A DNA stretch of 64,000 nucleotides from Teichococcus vastitatis (GTDB taxonomy: Bacteria > Pseudomonadota > Alphaproteobacteria > Acetobacterales > Acetobacteraceae), in assembly GCF_003604215.1 (NCBI RefSeq), contig NZ_QXGS01000013.1:20677-84676 (forward strand), written 5' to 3'. Positions 43,091 through 54,618 of this stretch are shown in pieces; the stretch's first letter is position 1; every line of letters begins with the position of its first letter. Position numbers and translations under genes: made by a program. Under the pieces are notes generated by a model. That model was given only the letters and a program-made list of their open reading frames with translations. It made no database searches and was not told where the DNA came from.

Positions 43091-44245
43091 TCAGGCAGGG
43101 TCCTCATGCGGCGCGGCGAGGCTGACATATTCGCTGAGCAGGTCCGGCCCCAGCGCGGTGAGCCCGGTGCGACGATATCTGGGCATGGCTTCCAGCAACA
43201 CCAGCGCAAGCGCGTCCGCGGCGGGACGCCCATCGCCGCCCATCACCGCCGGAGCATGGAACCAGGCGAGCCGGTCCACGAGGCCGGCCCGCAGCAATCC
43301 GGCGGCCAGCGCGGCGCCGCCCTCGCTCAGCACGCGGGTCAGCCCACGGGCCGCCAGCGCCCGCAGCAGCGCCGGCACGTCGAGGCCGGGGCCGGCGGCG
43401 GGCGGCACCTCGATGAGTTCGGCACCGACGCGGCGCAGCGCCTCCAGCGATGCTCCGGAATGGCCGGGCCGGGTGGCGATCCACACCGGCCCTCCGCCGC
43501 GGAACAGCCGCGCCTCCGGCGGCGTCCGCAGCCGCGCATCGGCCACCACCCGCACGGTGGGCACTGGCGCGTAGCCGGCGATCCGGCAAGACAGCTCCGG
43601 ATCGTCGGCCAGCACGGTTCCGCTGCCCACCAGGACGGCATCATGCCTGCCGCGCAGCACATGGGCGGCACGGCGCGCGGCCGGGCCGGTGATCCACTGG
43701 CTTTCCCCGCTGCGGGTGGCGATGCGCCCGTCCAGCGTGGTGGCCAGCTTCAGCGTGAGCATCGGCAGGTTCCGTGCCAGCCGCTTCAGGAAGCCCTCGT
43801 TGACGCTTCGTGCCTCCGCCTCCAGCACGCCCACCGTCAGCGCGACGCCGGCGGCGGCCAGCCGCCCCAGCCCCGCGCCATCCACCCGTGGGTCGGGATC
43901 GCGCAGCGCCACCACCACGCGGGCCACACCGGCCGCGATCAGCGCATCGGTGCAGGGCGGAGTGCGGCCCCAATGGCAGCAAGGCTCCAGCGTGACGTAG
44001 ACGGTGGCGCCGCGGGCGGCCTCGCCGGCGCGACGCAGCGCTTCCGTCTCGGCATGCGGGCGGCCGCCGGGCGCGGTCCAGCCGCGACCCACCACGGCGC
44101 CGTTCTTCACGATGACGCAGCCGACCGACGGGTTCGGCCAGGTATTGCCCACGCCCCGCGCCGCCAGCGCCAGTGCGGCGCGCATATGCGCGACGTCCTG
44201 CAGCGTTTCCGGCACCATCGTCAAGGGCGTGAACAGGGCACTCAT
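43091..44245 (-). CDS. ribD: Bifunctional riboflavin biosynthesis deaminase/reductase RibD
   Basis: RibD deaminates and then reduces the pyrimidine product of GTP cyclohydrolase II. The 384 residues have an N-terminal cytidine-deaminase-type zinc site (HAETEAL near 64, EPCCHWGRTPPC near 88) and a C-terminal DHFR-like reductase with TLKLATTLDGRIA near residue 162, GSGTVLADDP near 207 and SEGGAALAAGLL near 308. The start overlaps the GNAT stop by four bases; an in-frame ATG nine codons later is also possible. Confidence 0.95.
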   Translation of the reverse strand: MSALFTPLTMVPETLQDVAHMRAALALAARGVGNTWPNPSVGCVIVKNGAVVGRGWTAPGGRPHAETEALRRAGEAARGATVYVTLEPCCHWGRTPPCTDALIAAGVARVVVALRDPDPRVDGAGLGRLAAAGVALTVGVLEAEARSVNEGFLKRLARNLPMLTLKLATTLDGRIATRSGESQWITGPAARRAAHVLRGRHDAVLVGSGTVLADDPELSCRIAGYAPVPTVRVVADARLRTPPEARLFRGGGPVWIATRPGHSGASLEALRRVGAELIEVPPAAGPGLDVPALLRALAARGLTRVLSEGGAALAAGLLRAGLVDRLAWFHAPAVMGGDGRPAADALALVLLEAMPRYRRTGLTALGPDLLSEYVSLAAPHEDPA

Positions 44246-44820
44246 GCGGCGTCGCGATCCAAGTCCCGTGCCAGCGCCTTGGCCAGCACGCTGTGCGGGA
44301 GGGTCACGCCCAACACCGGCTCGGCCCGGCGGCCCGCGGCCTGCAATTCATAGCCGCGGCGGCGGAACAGGCCGAGGGCTCGGAGATGGCCGCTTGGCAC
44401 GCGCACCCGCAGGGCGGTGACGCCATCCGAAGCCAGCGCCGCCTCGAGCGCCGCTAGCAGGGCGGACCCGATCCCCTGCCCGGTCGCCGCCGGCGCGACC
44501 CACAGCCCGGTCAAGCGCGCTGTCGCGGCACCAGGAGGCGCCGCTTCTGCCAGGATGCAGCCCCATGGAAGCGCCCTCGGCCCGGCCAGCAGCAACGGAC
44601 CGCCGGTTGCGAACAACTCCTCGAAGCGGGCCGCGTCGGCGCGGGCGCGCAGGCCGGCGGGCAGCAGCGCCGCCGCCCCCTGCGCGAAGGAGGCCGCGGC
44701 CAGCACCGCCAGCGCGGCATGGTCGCGCGGCTTGGCGGGCCGGACCGGAATACCGGCCGGGACGGAGACGGCGGAATTTCCCGCGCCGGCCAGCGCCGCG
44801 GGATGGAAGAGCTTCACCAC
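44242..44820 (-). CDS. GNAT-family N-acetyltransferase
   Basis: A 192-residue acetyltransferase from a GTG at 44818-44820. The acetyl-CoA loop is ATGQGIGSALLAALE near residue 112 (Q/RxxGxG/A), preceded by the beta strand LTGLWVAP. Its position, ten bases after nrdR and overlapping ribD, places it in the riboflavin block, but the substrate is unknown; it may modify a small amine or a ribosomal protein. Confidence 0.85.
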   Translation of the reverse strand: MVKLFHPAALAGAGNSAVSVPAGIPVRPAKPRDHAALAVLAAASFAQGAAALLPAGLRARADAARFEELFATGGPLLLAGPRALPWGCILAEAAPPGAATARLTGLWVAPAATGQGIGSALLAALEAALASDGVTALRVRVPSGHLRALGLFRRRGYELQAAGRRAEPVLGVTLPHSVLAKALARDLDRDAA

Positions 44821-44829
44821 GATGGTTTG

Positions 44830-45291
44830 TCAGCCGTTTCGGTTAGGGTCGAGCGCGCCGAGGAAGGCGTGGAAATCCGCCGCCTCGCCGAAATTCCGAT
44901 AGACCGAGGCGAAGCGCACATACGCCACCTGGTCCAGTTCCTTCAGCGTTTCCATCACCATCTCGCCGATGGCGCGGGAGCTGATCTCGCTTTCGCCCTC
45001 GGCTTCCAGGCGGCGCTGGATGCCGTTGACGATGCGTTCCACCCGGTCCTCGTCCACCGGCCGCTTGCGCAACGCGATGCGGATGGAGCGGGCCAGCTTG
45101 TCGCGATCAAAGGCGACGCGCCGGTTGTCCGATTTCACCACCGTCAGCTCGCGCAGGGTGACGCGCTCGAAGGTGGTGAAGCGGGCGCCGCAGGAGGGGC
45201 AGGACCGCCGGCGGCGGATCGCCGCCCCGTCATCGGCGGGGCGGCTGTCCTTCACCTGCGTGTCTTCACTGCCGCAGAAGGGACAGCGCAT
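44830..45291 (-). CDS. nrdR: Transcriptional repressor NrdR
   Basis: NrdR represses ribonucleotide reductase genes by sensing dATP/ATP. The 153 residues have the zinc ribbon with Cys3, Cys6, Cys31 and Cys34 ([15 protein letters not shown]), followed by the ATP-cone domain ([18 protein letters not shown]) and the end [10 protein letters not shown]. It lies between glyA and the riboflavin genes, as in many alphaproteobacteria. Confidence 0.97.
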   Translation of the reverse strand: MRCPFCGSEDTQVKDSRPADDGAAIRRRRSCPSCGARFTTFERVTLRELTVVKSDNRRVAFDRDKLARSIRIALRKRPVDEDRVERIVNGIQRRLEAEGESEISSRAIGEMVMETLKELDQVAYVRFASVYRNFGEAADFHAFLGALDPNRNG

Positions 45292-45315
45292 CGGTCGCCC
45301 TCCTGCCCGGCTGCC

Positions 45316-46599
45316 TCAGCCGCGATAGATCGGGAAGCGTTCGCACAGCGCGTGCACGGCGATGCCGACCTCGCGCTCCACGGTGGCATTGCCCCCGGCA
45401 TCGCTGGCGCGGGCGAGGCCGGCCAGCACCTGGCCGATCATGCGCCCGACCTCGCGGAATTCCGCTTCACCCAGGCCGCGCGTAGTGCCGGCCGGGGTGC
45501 CGAGCCGGATGCCGGAGGTGACGAAGGGCTTCTCCGGATCGAACGGCACGGCGTTCTTGTTGCAGGTCAGATGGGCGCGGCCCAGCGCCGCCTCCGCCGC
45601 CTTGCCGGTCAGCTTCATCGGCCGCAGATCCACCAGCATCAGGTGGTTGTCGGTGCCGCCGGTGACGATGCCGGCGCCCTGCGCCACCAGTTCGGCCGCC
45701 AAGGCCCGGGCATTGGCCACCACCTGCGCGGCATAGGCACGGAATTCCGGGCGCAGCGCCTCGGCGAAGGCCACCGCCTTGCCGGCGATCACATGCTCCA
45801 GCGGGCCGCCCTGCAGGCCGGGAAACACCGCGCTGTTCAGCTTCTTGGCCAACGCCTCGTCATTGGTGAGGATCATGCCGCCACGCGGGCCGCGCAGCGT
45901 CTTGTGGGTAGTGGTGGTCACCACATGGGCATGCGGGAACGGGCTGTCATGCGCGCCGCCCGCCACCAGGCCGGCGAAATGCGCCATGTCCACCATGAAG
46001 GTGGCGCCCACCTCGTCGGCAATGGCGCGGAACCGGGCGAAGTCCCAGGCGCGCGAATACGCCGATCCGCCGGCGACGATCACCTTGGGGCGGCTGTCGC
46101 GGGCGATGCGGGCCACTTCCTCCATGTTGATCAGGCCGGTGTCGCGCTCCACGGTATAGGGCGCGACCTTGAACCACTTGCCGGACTGGTTGGCCGCCGA
46201 GCCATGCGTCAGGTGCCCGCCGGCGGCGAGATCGAGGCCCATGAAGGTGTCGCCCGGCTGCATCAGGGCGAAGAACACCGCCTGATTGGCCTGGGCGCCG
46301 CTATGCGGCTGGACATTGGCGAAGCCGCAGCCGAAGAGCTGCTTGGCGCGCTCGATCGCCAGCGTCTCGATCCGGTCCACCACCTCGCAGCCGCCATAGT
46401 AGCGCTTGCCCGGCAGGCCTTCGGCGTATTTGTTGGTCAGGATGGAACCCTGCGCCTCCAGCACCGCCCTGGAGACGATGTTCTCGGAGGCGATCAGCTC
46501 GAGACCGTCCTGCTGCCGGACCAGTTCCTGCCCGATCAGGCTGGCGATGTCGGGGTCGGCCTCGGCCAGGGAGGCGCCGAAGAAGGACGGGCTGGGCAT
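45316..46599 (-). CDS. glyA: Serine hydroxymethyltransferase
   Basis: GlyA interconverts serine and glycine with tetrahydrofolate, feeding one-carbon units. The 427 residues carry the Schiff-base lysine in [13 protein letters not shown] (Lys233), [15 protein letters not shown] near residue 56 and [12 protein letters not shown] near 204. It starts five bases after rpiB and precedes nrdR by 24 bases, so all three are probably co-transcribed. Confidence 0.98.
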   Translation of the reverse strand: MPSPSFFGASLAEADPDIASLIGQELVRQQDGLELIASENIVSRAVLEAQGSILTNKYAEGLPGKRYYGGCEVVDRIETLAIERAKQLFGCGFANVQPHSGAQANQAVFFALMQPGDTFMGLDLAAGGHLTHGSAANQSGKWFKVAPYTVERDTGLINMEEVARIARDSRPKVIVAGGSAYSRAWDFARFRAIADEVGATFMVDMAHFAGLVAGGAHDSPFPHAHVVTTTTHKTLRGPRGGMILTNDEALAKKLNSAVFPGLQGGPLEHVIAGKAVAFAEALRPEFRAYAAQVVANARALAAELVAQGAGIVTGGTDNHLMLVDLRPMKLTGKAAEAALGRAHLTCNKNAVPFDPEKPFVTSGIRLGTPAGTTRGLGEAEFREVGRMIGQVLAGLARASDAGGNATVEREVGIAVHALCERFPIYRG

Positions 46600-46604
46600 C
46601 GGGG

Positions 46605-47066
46605 TCAGGCCTCCTGGGCGGGGTGGGGCGTGATCTTGGCGACGCGGCGGGCGTGCCGGCCACCTTCATACGGCGTGGTCAGGAAAGCGGAAAGCGCATC
46701 CAGCACCACCTCTGGCCCCGTGGTGCGGGCGCCGAAACAGGCCACGTTGGCGTCGTTGTGGGCGCGGGTCAGCCGCGCCTCGGTGGTGTTGTGCACCACC
46801 ACGGCCCGGATCGCCGGGTGGCGGTTGGCAGCGATCGACATGCCGATGCCGGTGCCGCAGACCAGCACGCCGAAGCCGGCCTGCCCCTCGCCCACGGCGC
46901 GCGCCACCTGGTGCGCAAAATCCGGGTAGTCGACGCTGCCATTGCCATGGGTGCCGAAATCCAGCACCGGATGGCCGGCCGCCTCCAGCGCGGCGCGCAG
47001 GCTGTCCTTCAGGGCGACGCCGGCATGGTCGGCGCCGAGGGCGATGGGGGTTTCGGCGGGGTTCAT
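46605..47066 (-). CDS. rpiB: Ribose-5-phosphate isomerase B
   Basis: RpiB interconverts ribose 5-phosphate and ribulose 5-phosphate. The 153 residues show [13 protein letters not shown] at the start, the active-site [17 protein letters not shown] near residue 65 (Cys base), and [12 protein letters not shown] near 100. The ATG at 47064-47066 is the clear start; an in-frame extension upstream is unlikely. Supply of ribose phosphate fits its place beside glyA and the riboflavin genes. Confidence 0.95.
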   Translation of the reverse strand: MNPAETPIALGADHAGVALKDSLRAALEAAGHPVLDFGTHGNGSVDYPDFAHQVARAVGEGQAGFGVLVCGTGIGMSIAANRHPAIRAVVVHNTTEARLTRAHNDANVACFGARTTGPEVVLDALSAFLTTPYEGGRHARRVAKITPHPAQEA

Positions 47067-47205
47067 GGCGCTCCCGATACCACTTCTGGCCACCGGGGGA
47101 AATGCGACCCACCACGGCTTGCGTGCAATGCCGGCATGTGTCCCCGCGAGGCCGCGCCCCCTTGCGGCGGCGGCTCAGCCCTCCTGTCAGGGTTCGGCGC
47201 TGCCA

Positions 47206-47239
47206 TGGTGCTGGCGCGGCGTGGCGCCGCATGGCACCA
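47206..47239 (+). promoter_or_regulatory. Large hairpin in the metY leader
   Basis: TGGTGC (47206-47211) pairs with GCACCA (47234-47239), enclosing GGCGC with GCGCC (47213-47217, 47224-47228). It ends 28 bases before the metY start. It does not match the SAM riboswitch classes I know, so its role, if any, is unknown. Confidence 0.35.
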
Positions 47240-47266
47240 CATCCCCAACACCATGGGAGGCCCAGC

Positions 47267-49599
<2,333 letters not shown>

Positions 49600-49637
49600 C
49601 GCAGCCGAACGGAACGGCCTCCCCGCGGCAGTGAGGA

Positions 49638-50585
49638 TCAGGCAGAGGCGGCGTTCAGGGCCTCGATGTCCGCCGCATCCAGCGTCAGCGTGGCGGCCGC
49701 GATCATTTCCTCCAGCTGTTCGAGCCTGGTGGCACTGGCGATCGGGGCGGTGATGCTGGGCCGGGCCATGAGCCAGGCCAGGGCCACCTGCCCCGGCTTC
49801 ACGCTGTGCCGCGCCGCCACCTCGTCCAGGGCCTTCAGCACCGCTTCGCCCTTCGGGTTCAGGTATTTCTTCAGGCCGCCACCGCGCGGCGACTGGCCCA
49901 GATCGGCCTCGGAGCGGTACTTGCCGGTCAGGAAGCCGGCGGCGAGCGAGAAATAATTGATGACGCCGAGCCCTTCGGCCTCGCACAGGGGCTCGAGCGC
50001 GTTCTCGTAGCCGGCGCGTTCCAGCAGGTTGTAATGCGGCTGCAGGCTCTCATAGCGCGGCAGGCCGTGCTTCGCGCTCGCCTCCAGCGCCGCCTTCAGG
50101 CGCGGCGCCTCGTAGTTGGAAGCGCCGATGGCGCGCACCTTGCCTTCCCGGATCAGCGCATCATAGGCCGCGAGCGTCTCCTCCAGCGGAGTCTCGGGGT
50201 CATCCCTGTGCGACTGGTACAGATCGATGCGGTCGGTACGGAGCCGGCGCAGCGAATCCTCCACCGAGCGGCGGATGTGGTCCGGCTGCAATCCCTTGCG
50301 GTCCGGCGCCATTTCCATGCCGACCTTGGTGGCGATCACCACCTGGTCGCGCTTGCCGGAGCGGTCGAGCCATTTGCCGATCACGGCCTCCGATTCGCCG
50401 CCCTGGTGTCCGGACGCCCAGCGCGAATACACATCGGCCGTGTCGATGAAGTTGAAGCCGGCCTCGACGAAGCGGTCGAGCAGGCGAAAGGACTCGGCCT
50501 CACCGGCGGTCCAGCCGAACACGTTTCCACCGAAGCAGAGCGGCGAAACGGACAGGCCGGAACGGCCCAGCGATCGCATCATCAT
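49638..50585 (-). CDS. Aldo/keto reductase
   Basis: A 315-residue NADPH-dependent oxidoreductase of the AKR superfamily (YajO/AKR13-like). The catalytic tetrad is visible: Asp and Tyr in FIDTADVYS near residue 47, Lys in IATKVGM near 82, His in DLYQSHRDDPETP near 122. Closing NADP contacts lie in PIASATRLEQLEE near residue 287. Three ATG codons in a row start at 50585; the first is taken. Its binding site (AAGGGGA) can fold into a hairpin described separately. Substrate unknown. Confidence 0.92.
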   Translation of the reverse strand: MMMRSLGRSGLSVSPLCFGGNVFGWTAGEAESFRLLDRFVEAGFNFIDTADVYSRWASGHQGGESEAVIGKWLDRSGKRDQVVIATKVGMEMAPDRKGLQPDHIRRSVEDSLRRLRTDRIDLYQSHRDDPETPLEETLAAYDALIREGKVRAIGASNYEAPRLKAALEASAKHGLPRYESLQPHYNLLERAGYENALEPLCEAEGLGVINYFSLAAGFLTGKYRSEADLGQSPRGGGLKKYLNPKGEAVLKALDEVAARHSVKPGQVALAWLMARPSITAPIASATRLEQLEEMIAAATLTLDAADIEALNAASA

Positions 50586-50592
50586 GCGGCAA

Positions 50593-50633
50593 GCATCCCC
50601 TTCAGGAGGTGCGAAGCACCCCTGCGGGGATGC
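50593..50633 (-). promoter_or_regulatory. Hairpin masking the aldo/keto reductase ribosome binding site
   Basis: GCATCCCC and GGGGATGC (8 pairs, 50593-50600 with 50626-50633) enclose an inner hairpin GGTGC-TTC-GCACC. On the minus strand the 3' arm contains the GGGGA binding site, ten bases before the triple ATG. Confidence 0.4.
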
Positions 50634-50644
50634 TGCCATGGCAG

Positions 50645-50671
50645 GGCCGTGCGCGACACCCGCGCACGGCC
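50645..50671 (-). terminator. Hairpin after the esterase gene
   Basis: A perfect 11-base-pair stem (50645-50655 with 50661-50671) and five-base loop, 18 bases after the esterase stop. There is no T-run, so it is at best an inefficient or Rho-assisted terminator. Confidence 0.45.
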
Positions 50672-50688
50672 GGGGTCACGCGGCCGTG

Positions 50689-51828
50689 TCAGCCGCGCGG
50701 CGTCCTACGCGCCGGCACCACCACCGCCGGCGCCGGCAGCGCGAAGGCCGAGCGCAGCTCGCCGGCCACGAAGCGCTGCGCGTCGCCGGCCTTGGCCAGT
50801 ACGGAGGGGTCGGCGCCGAAGAATTCATGCGTCACGCCCTGAAAGTCGCGTGACACCACGGTGACGCCGCTTTCCTGCAGGCGCGAGGCCAACCGCGTGC
50901 CGTCATCGTGCAGCGGGTCGATCTCGGCGGTGACGATGATCGCCTTGGGCAGGCCACGCAGCTCGGCGCGGCCATACACGTTCAGCCGCGGGTCCTGCGC
51001 ATTCGCCGGGCTGGCCGAATAATGATCGAAGAACCATTTCATCATCGCCGCGTTCAGCGGCTTGGCATTGGTATTCGCCACATAGGAGGGCGTCGTCATG
51101 TCGGTGCCGGCCACCGGATAGATCAAACCCATCGCCACCGGCAGCGGTGCCCGCGCCTCGCGCGCCGCCATGGCGACGTTGATCGCCAGATTGCCGCCCG
51201 CGCTCTCGCCCACCACTGCGACGCGGCTCAGATCGGCGCCGAGCGAAGCGGCGTTGCCGAGCGCCCAGATATAGGCGGCGTAGGCATCCTCATGCGCGGC
51301 CGGGAACTTGTTCTCCGGGGCCTGGCGGTAGTGCACCGACAGCACGATGGCTTCCGATTCGGCGGCCAGCGCGCGCGCCGACGCGTCGTAGGTGTCCAGG
51401 TTGGCGATCACGAAGCCGCCGCCATGGAAGTAGACGATCATCGGCAGCGGCGCGCGCGGCGCCTGCCCGGACCGCAGCGGCTCCACCGGGCTGTACAACC
51501 GCGCCGGCATCGGGCCGCCCCGGCCCGGGATCTCCAGGTCCCGCACCACGGGAAGGGTCCGCGGGGCGTCCGAGCGGCCGAGCGCCCGCAGGCGGTGCCG
51601 CACCGCTTCCGTCATGCCGGGCTGCAGGCGCGCCTCGGCGGGGCTCAGCGTCTCGATCGGCTGCGGACGCAGGGCCTGCAGGCTTTCCAGCAGGGCGCGC
51701 ATCTGCGGATCGGCGCGGCCGGTCGGGTCCGCCGGCGGCAGCGGCGCCGACGGCGTCGCGCAGGCAGCCACAAGGCCAGCCATTCCCAACGGCAGCATCA
51801 GACTGGCGCGGCGCGAGATCATGGTCAT
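50689..51828 (-). CDS. Alpha/beta hydrolase lipoprotein, hormone-sensitive-lipase (family IV) esterase
   Basis: A 379-residue carboxylesterase. The N-terminus (MISRR, then LVAACATP) has a lipobox, so it is probably anchored in the envelope. Family IV marks are HGGG (135-138), the nucleophile Ser209 in VVGESAGG, Asp304 in AEIDPLHDDG and His334 in GVTHEFFG. The start at 51826-51828 has GGAG eight bases upstream and another ATG two codons on. It stands alone behind a 614-base gap. Natural substrate unknown. Confidence 0.9.
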   Translation of the reverse strand: MTMISRRASLMLPLGMAGLVAACATPSAPLPPADPTGRADPQMRALLESLQALRPQPIETLSPAEARLQPGMTEAVRHRLRALGRSDAPRTLPVVRDLEIPGRGGPMPARLYSPVEPLRSGQAPRAPLPMIVYFHGGGFVIANLDTYDASARALAAESEAIVLSVHYRQAPENKFPAAHEDAYAAYIWALGNAASLGADLSRVAVVGESAGGNLAINVAMAAREARAPLPVAMGLIYPVAGTDMTTPSYVANTNAKPLNAAMMKWFFDHYSASPANAQDPRLNVYGRAELRGLPKAIIVTAEIDPLHDDGTRLASRLQESGVTVVSRDFQGVTHEFFGADPSVLAKAGDAQRFVAGELRSAFALPAPAVVVPARRTPRG

Positions 51829-52442
51829 TCGGCTTCTCCTCCGTCCCGGCCGCGCCGGGACATGCGGTGAGGCGAACGTGGGCTTCACGGCAAGGTTGCG
51901 CCGACGGCGGAACGGCGTGGCCGTGGCGACGGCAGGGCGGCGACCGGAACCGCGACTCTGCCAGCGATGATTTACTTTGGTCCGCACAATGCCACGGCGG
52001 AGAGACTGACTGCCACCGGACCGGACGGACAGAGACCCCACGCGACGTCACCGGCTGGCGAGCGGCTCCGGGACCTTTCGCCTCGAACGGCTCCAACGGC
52101 ATAGCGGCGGCAGGATGAGGTCAGCGATGAAGGGGCCGCTTTGCCGCGGGATGGACGTCCGGCGATCCTGCATCGCGGGCGCCGGACCAGGCGGCGTGCC
52201 GAAGCCGGCCAACCTGGCTTGACGGCATTGTGGCCGGTCCCGTCGGTCGGGAGGCGGCCATCGCAGCGTGCCGCGCCGAAAGGCAGGTGCCCTCAGGTCG
52301 GGGTGGCATCGGTGTCTATCCCCTGCCGTTTCCAGCCAGTCCGGAGGGCCTATCAGGGCCCTGGTTTCCACCGCCGGCACGGGCGCGACAGCAGCCGGGC
52401 ACGCATGCGGACCCGTGCAGGCCTATCCGCGCCTGCCGCGCG
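51829..52442. other. Gene-free stretch upstream of the esterase gene
   Basis: This 614-base stretch has no frame with family resemblance on either strand. It should contain the esterase promoter. I found no good hexamer pair, long hairpin or RNA gene. Confidence 0.5.
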
Positions 52443-53273
52443 TCACGGCGTGCGCAGATGCGGCGGCACCGCCACCGCCTCGAAGTCGCGGGCCAGCGCA
52501 TGCAGGGCCGAACGGAGCGCCGGGCCTTGCATGGCGCGTCCGTGGCCGGGCACCAGGATCTCCGGCTCCAGCCTGGCGAGCCGCCGGGCCGATTCGGCGG
52601 CCGAAATCCAGTCGGGCGTGAAGTAACGGGGCGGTCCGTGCAGTTCCGGTGCCTGGGTCGCCGCGGCATAGGCGGATTCCTGCGCCGTCGTGACCACGGC
52701 ATCGCCGGATACCAGCAGGCGATCCTCCTCCCGCCAAAGGGAAACATGGCCCGGCGCATGGCCCGGCGTGTGCAGCCAGCGCCAGCCCGGCATCCCCGGG
52801 ACGCTACCGTCCTCCGGCAGCGGCAGCAGCCAACGGCTGACATTCACCGGCGAGCGGGGAAACAACGGCGCCAGGAGCGGCATCAGCCCGCCGCCCGCGC
52901 GGGTATCGGGCGGCGGGTAGGACTGGCCGCCGTTCAGGAAGGGGTGCTCCAGCGGATGGGCATAGACCGGCACCTCCCATTCATTGGCCAGGGTTTCCAG
53001 CACGCCCACATGATCGAAATGCCCGTGGGTCATCACGATCGCCCGCGGCGGGTGGTCCAGGAACCGCTCGGCGGCCGCCCGGCGGATAATGCCGGCGGTG
53101 CCGGGCAGTCCGGCATCGATCAGCACCCAGTCGCCACTGCCGGGCGTGCCCCAGAACGCCACGTTGACGATGGCTAGCCTCCGATAGGCGACGTCCGGGG
53201 CCACTGCCAGTGTGCCGTCGGGCTGCTCCAGGCCGGCGATGGCCTCCGGCGTGAGCGGGATCTGCTGGGTCAT
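52443..53273 (-). CDS. MBL-fold metallo-hydrolase
   Basis: A 276-residue metallo-beta-lactamase-fold hydrolase. The metal motif is THGHFDH (82-88), with further ligands in HTPGHAPGHVSLW near residue 170, SGDAVVT and the closing VPGHGRAM near 244. This is the glyoxalase II-like subgroup that often hydrolyses thioesters or lactones. It follows the CoA-transferase by 67 bases, with a GC hairpin between, so it may be part of the malonate cluster but can also be independent. Confidence 0.9.
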   Translation of the reverse strand: MTQQIPLTPEAIAGLEQPDGTLAVAPDVAYRRLAIVNVAFWGTPGSGDWVLIDAGLPGTAGIIRRAAAERFLDHPPRAIVMTHGHFDHVGVLETLANEWEVPVYAHPLEHPFLNGGQSYPPPDTRAGGGLMPLLAPLFPRSPVNVSRWLLPLPEDGSVPGMPGWRWLHTPGHAPGHVSLWREEDRLLVSGDAVVTTAQESAYAAATQAPELHGPPRYFTPDWISAAESARRLARLEPEILVPGHGRAMQGPALRSALHALARDFEAVAVPPHLRTP

Positions 53274-53304
53274 GCGCGCCTCCCTGTGCTTGGGAAGGCA
53301 AACC

Positions 53305-53335
53305 GGCGGCGCCGGCCGGGGTTGCCGGCGCCGCC
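53305..53335 (-). terminator. Hairpin between the CoA-transferase and MBL genes
   Basis: An 11-base-pair stem (GGCGGCGCCGG, 53305-53315, with 53325-53335) and nine-base loop, just after the CoA-transferase stop. The 3' side on the minus strand is GGTTTGCC, so it lacks a full U-tract and may only reduce read-through. Confidence 0.4.
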
Positions 53336-53340
53336 ATCCG

Positions 53341-54543
53341 TCACACCAGCTTCTGCTCGCGCAACGCGGCGATCTCGGCGGCGGAATAGCCGAGGCTCAA
53401 CAGCACCTCCTCGGTATGTTGGCCCAGCACGGGGGCGGCGGAGCGGTAGTCGGGCGGCGTGGCCGACAGTTTCACCGGGTTCGCGACCACCGTCACCTCC
53501 TCCCCCGAGGCATGCGGCATCTTCACCAGCATCTCGCGCGCCTGGACGTGCGGGTCGGCGAAGACGCGGTCCAGCGTGTTGATCGGGCCGCAGCCGATCT
53601 TCAGCGCCTCCAGCTTGCTGATCCATTCATCCGTCGGCATGGTCCTGGTCACCGCCGTTAGCGTCTCGGTCACCAGGGCGCGGTTGCCGACGCGGGCGGC
53701 ATTGGTGGCGTAGCGCTCATCGGCCAGCAGGTGCTCCAGCGCGAAGTTCCTGCAGAAGCGCTCAAAGGTCGGGTCGTTGCCGATGGACAGCACCATGTAG
53801 CCATCGGCCGTGGGAAACACCTGATAGGGCACGATGTTGGGGTGCTGGTTGCCGAGGCGCGGCGGGTTCTCGCCGGTCGCCAGATAATTCATGCCCTGGT
53901 TGGCCAGCCATGCCACATGCGTGTCCAGCATGCCGATGTCGATCTGCTGCCCCTCGCCCGTCGCCTGCTTGTGGCGCAGCGCGGCCAGGATGCCGATGGT
54001 GCCGTAGAGGCCCGCGAACAGGTCGGCCACCGGGATGCCGACCTTCTGCGGCTCGCCCTCGGGCTCCCCGGTCAGCGACATCACGCCGCCCATGGCCTGG
54101 ATCAGCGCGTCGTAACCGGGGCGCGGCGCGTAAGGGCCCGTCTGGCCGAAGCCGGTGATCGAGCAGTAGATCAGGCCCGGATATTGCCCCTTCAGCTGTT
54201 CCCAGCCCAGGCCGTATTTGGCGAGCGCACCGACCTTGAAGTTCTCCACCAGGATGTCGGCGTTGGCGAGCAACCTGTGCACCACCGCCTGCGCCTCGGG
54301 CTTGGCGATGTCGAGGGTGATGGATTTCTTGTTGCGGTTGACGCCCACGAAATATGCGCTTTCGCGGGTGTTCGGCATGAAGGGCGGCGCAAAGCCACGG
54401 GTGTCGTCGCCGGCTTCAGGACGCTCGATCTTGATCACCTCGGCGCCGAGATCCCCCAGCATCTGGGTACAGGTGGGACCGGCCAGCACCCGCGTCAGGT
54501 CGACGACGCGCAAGCCTTTCAGGGGTCCGCTCGGTTCGCTCAT
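53341..54543 (-). CDS. Class III (CaiB/BaiF) CoA-transferase, probable malonate CoA-transferase
   Basis: A 400-residue family III CoA-transferase, whose dimer is interlocked. The catalytic Asp174 is in GIPVADLFAGLYG, with RVVDLTRVLAGPT near residue 12, KKSITLDIAKPE near 72 and GFGQTGPYAPRPGYD near 131. Family members move CoA from one acid to another with no ATP. Next to MatC-type carrier and malonyl-CoA decarboxylase genes, the likely acceptor is malonate. The ATG at 54541-54543 was chosen. Without the neighbours only the family could be named. Confidence 0.9.
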   Translation of the reverse strand: MSEPSGPLKGLRVVDLTRVLAGPTCTQMLGDLGAEVIKIERPEAGDDTRGFAPPFMPNTRESAYFVGVNRNKKSITLDIAKPEAQAVVHRLLANADILVENFKVGALAKYGLGWEQLKGQYPGLIYCSITGFGQTGPYAPRPGYDALIQAMGGVMSLTGEPEGEPQKVGIPVADLFAGLYGTIGILAALRHKQATGEGQQIDIGMLDTHVAWLANQGMNYLATGENPPRLGNQHPNIVPYQVFPTADGYMVLSIGNDPTFERFCRNFALEHLLADERYATNAARVGNRALVTETLTAVTRTMPTDEWISKLEALKIGCGPINTLDRVFADPHVQAREMLVKMPHASGEEVTVVANPVKLSATPPDYRSAAPVLGQHTEEVLLSLGYSAAEIAALREQKLV

Positions 54544-54618
54544 GGCATTCGCTCTTTCATGCTTCGTCAGGGACACAGCCAAGGGGATCATAAAGCTCGA
54601 GGGATCACAAACAGGGCC

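Noticed and set aside
44821-45291. FMN riboswitch controlling the riboflavin block
   Set aside because: No AGGGGCAGGGTGAAATTCCC-like core is found upstream of ribD, ribE or ribB, and the genes are closely overlapped.
47067-47266. SAM-II or SAM-I riboswitch before metY
   Set aside because: None of the conserved core segments of these classes is present; only a hairpin is seen.
52048-52380. A 110-residue minus-strand frame in the esterase-MBL gap
   Set aside because: Arg/Pro-rich with no start signal or family features.
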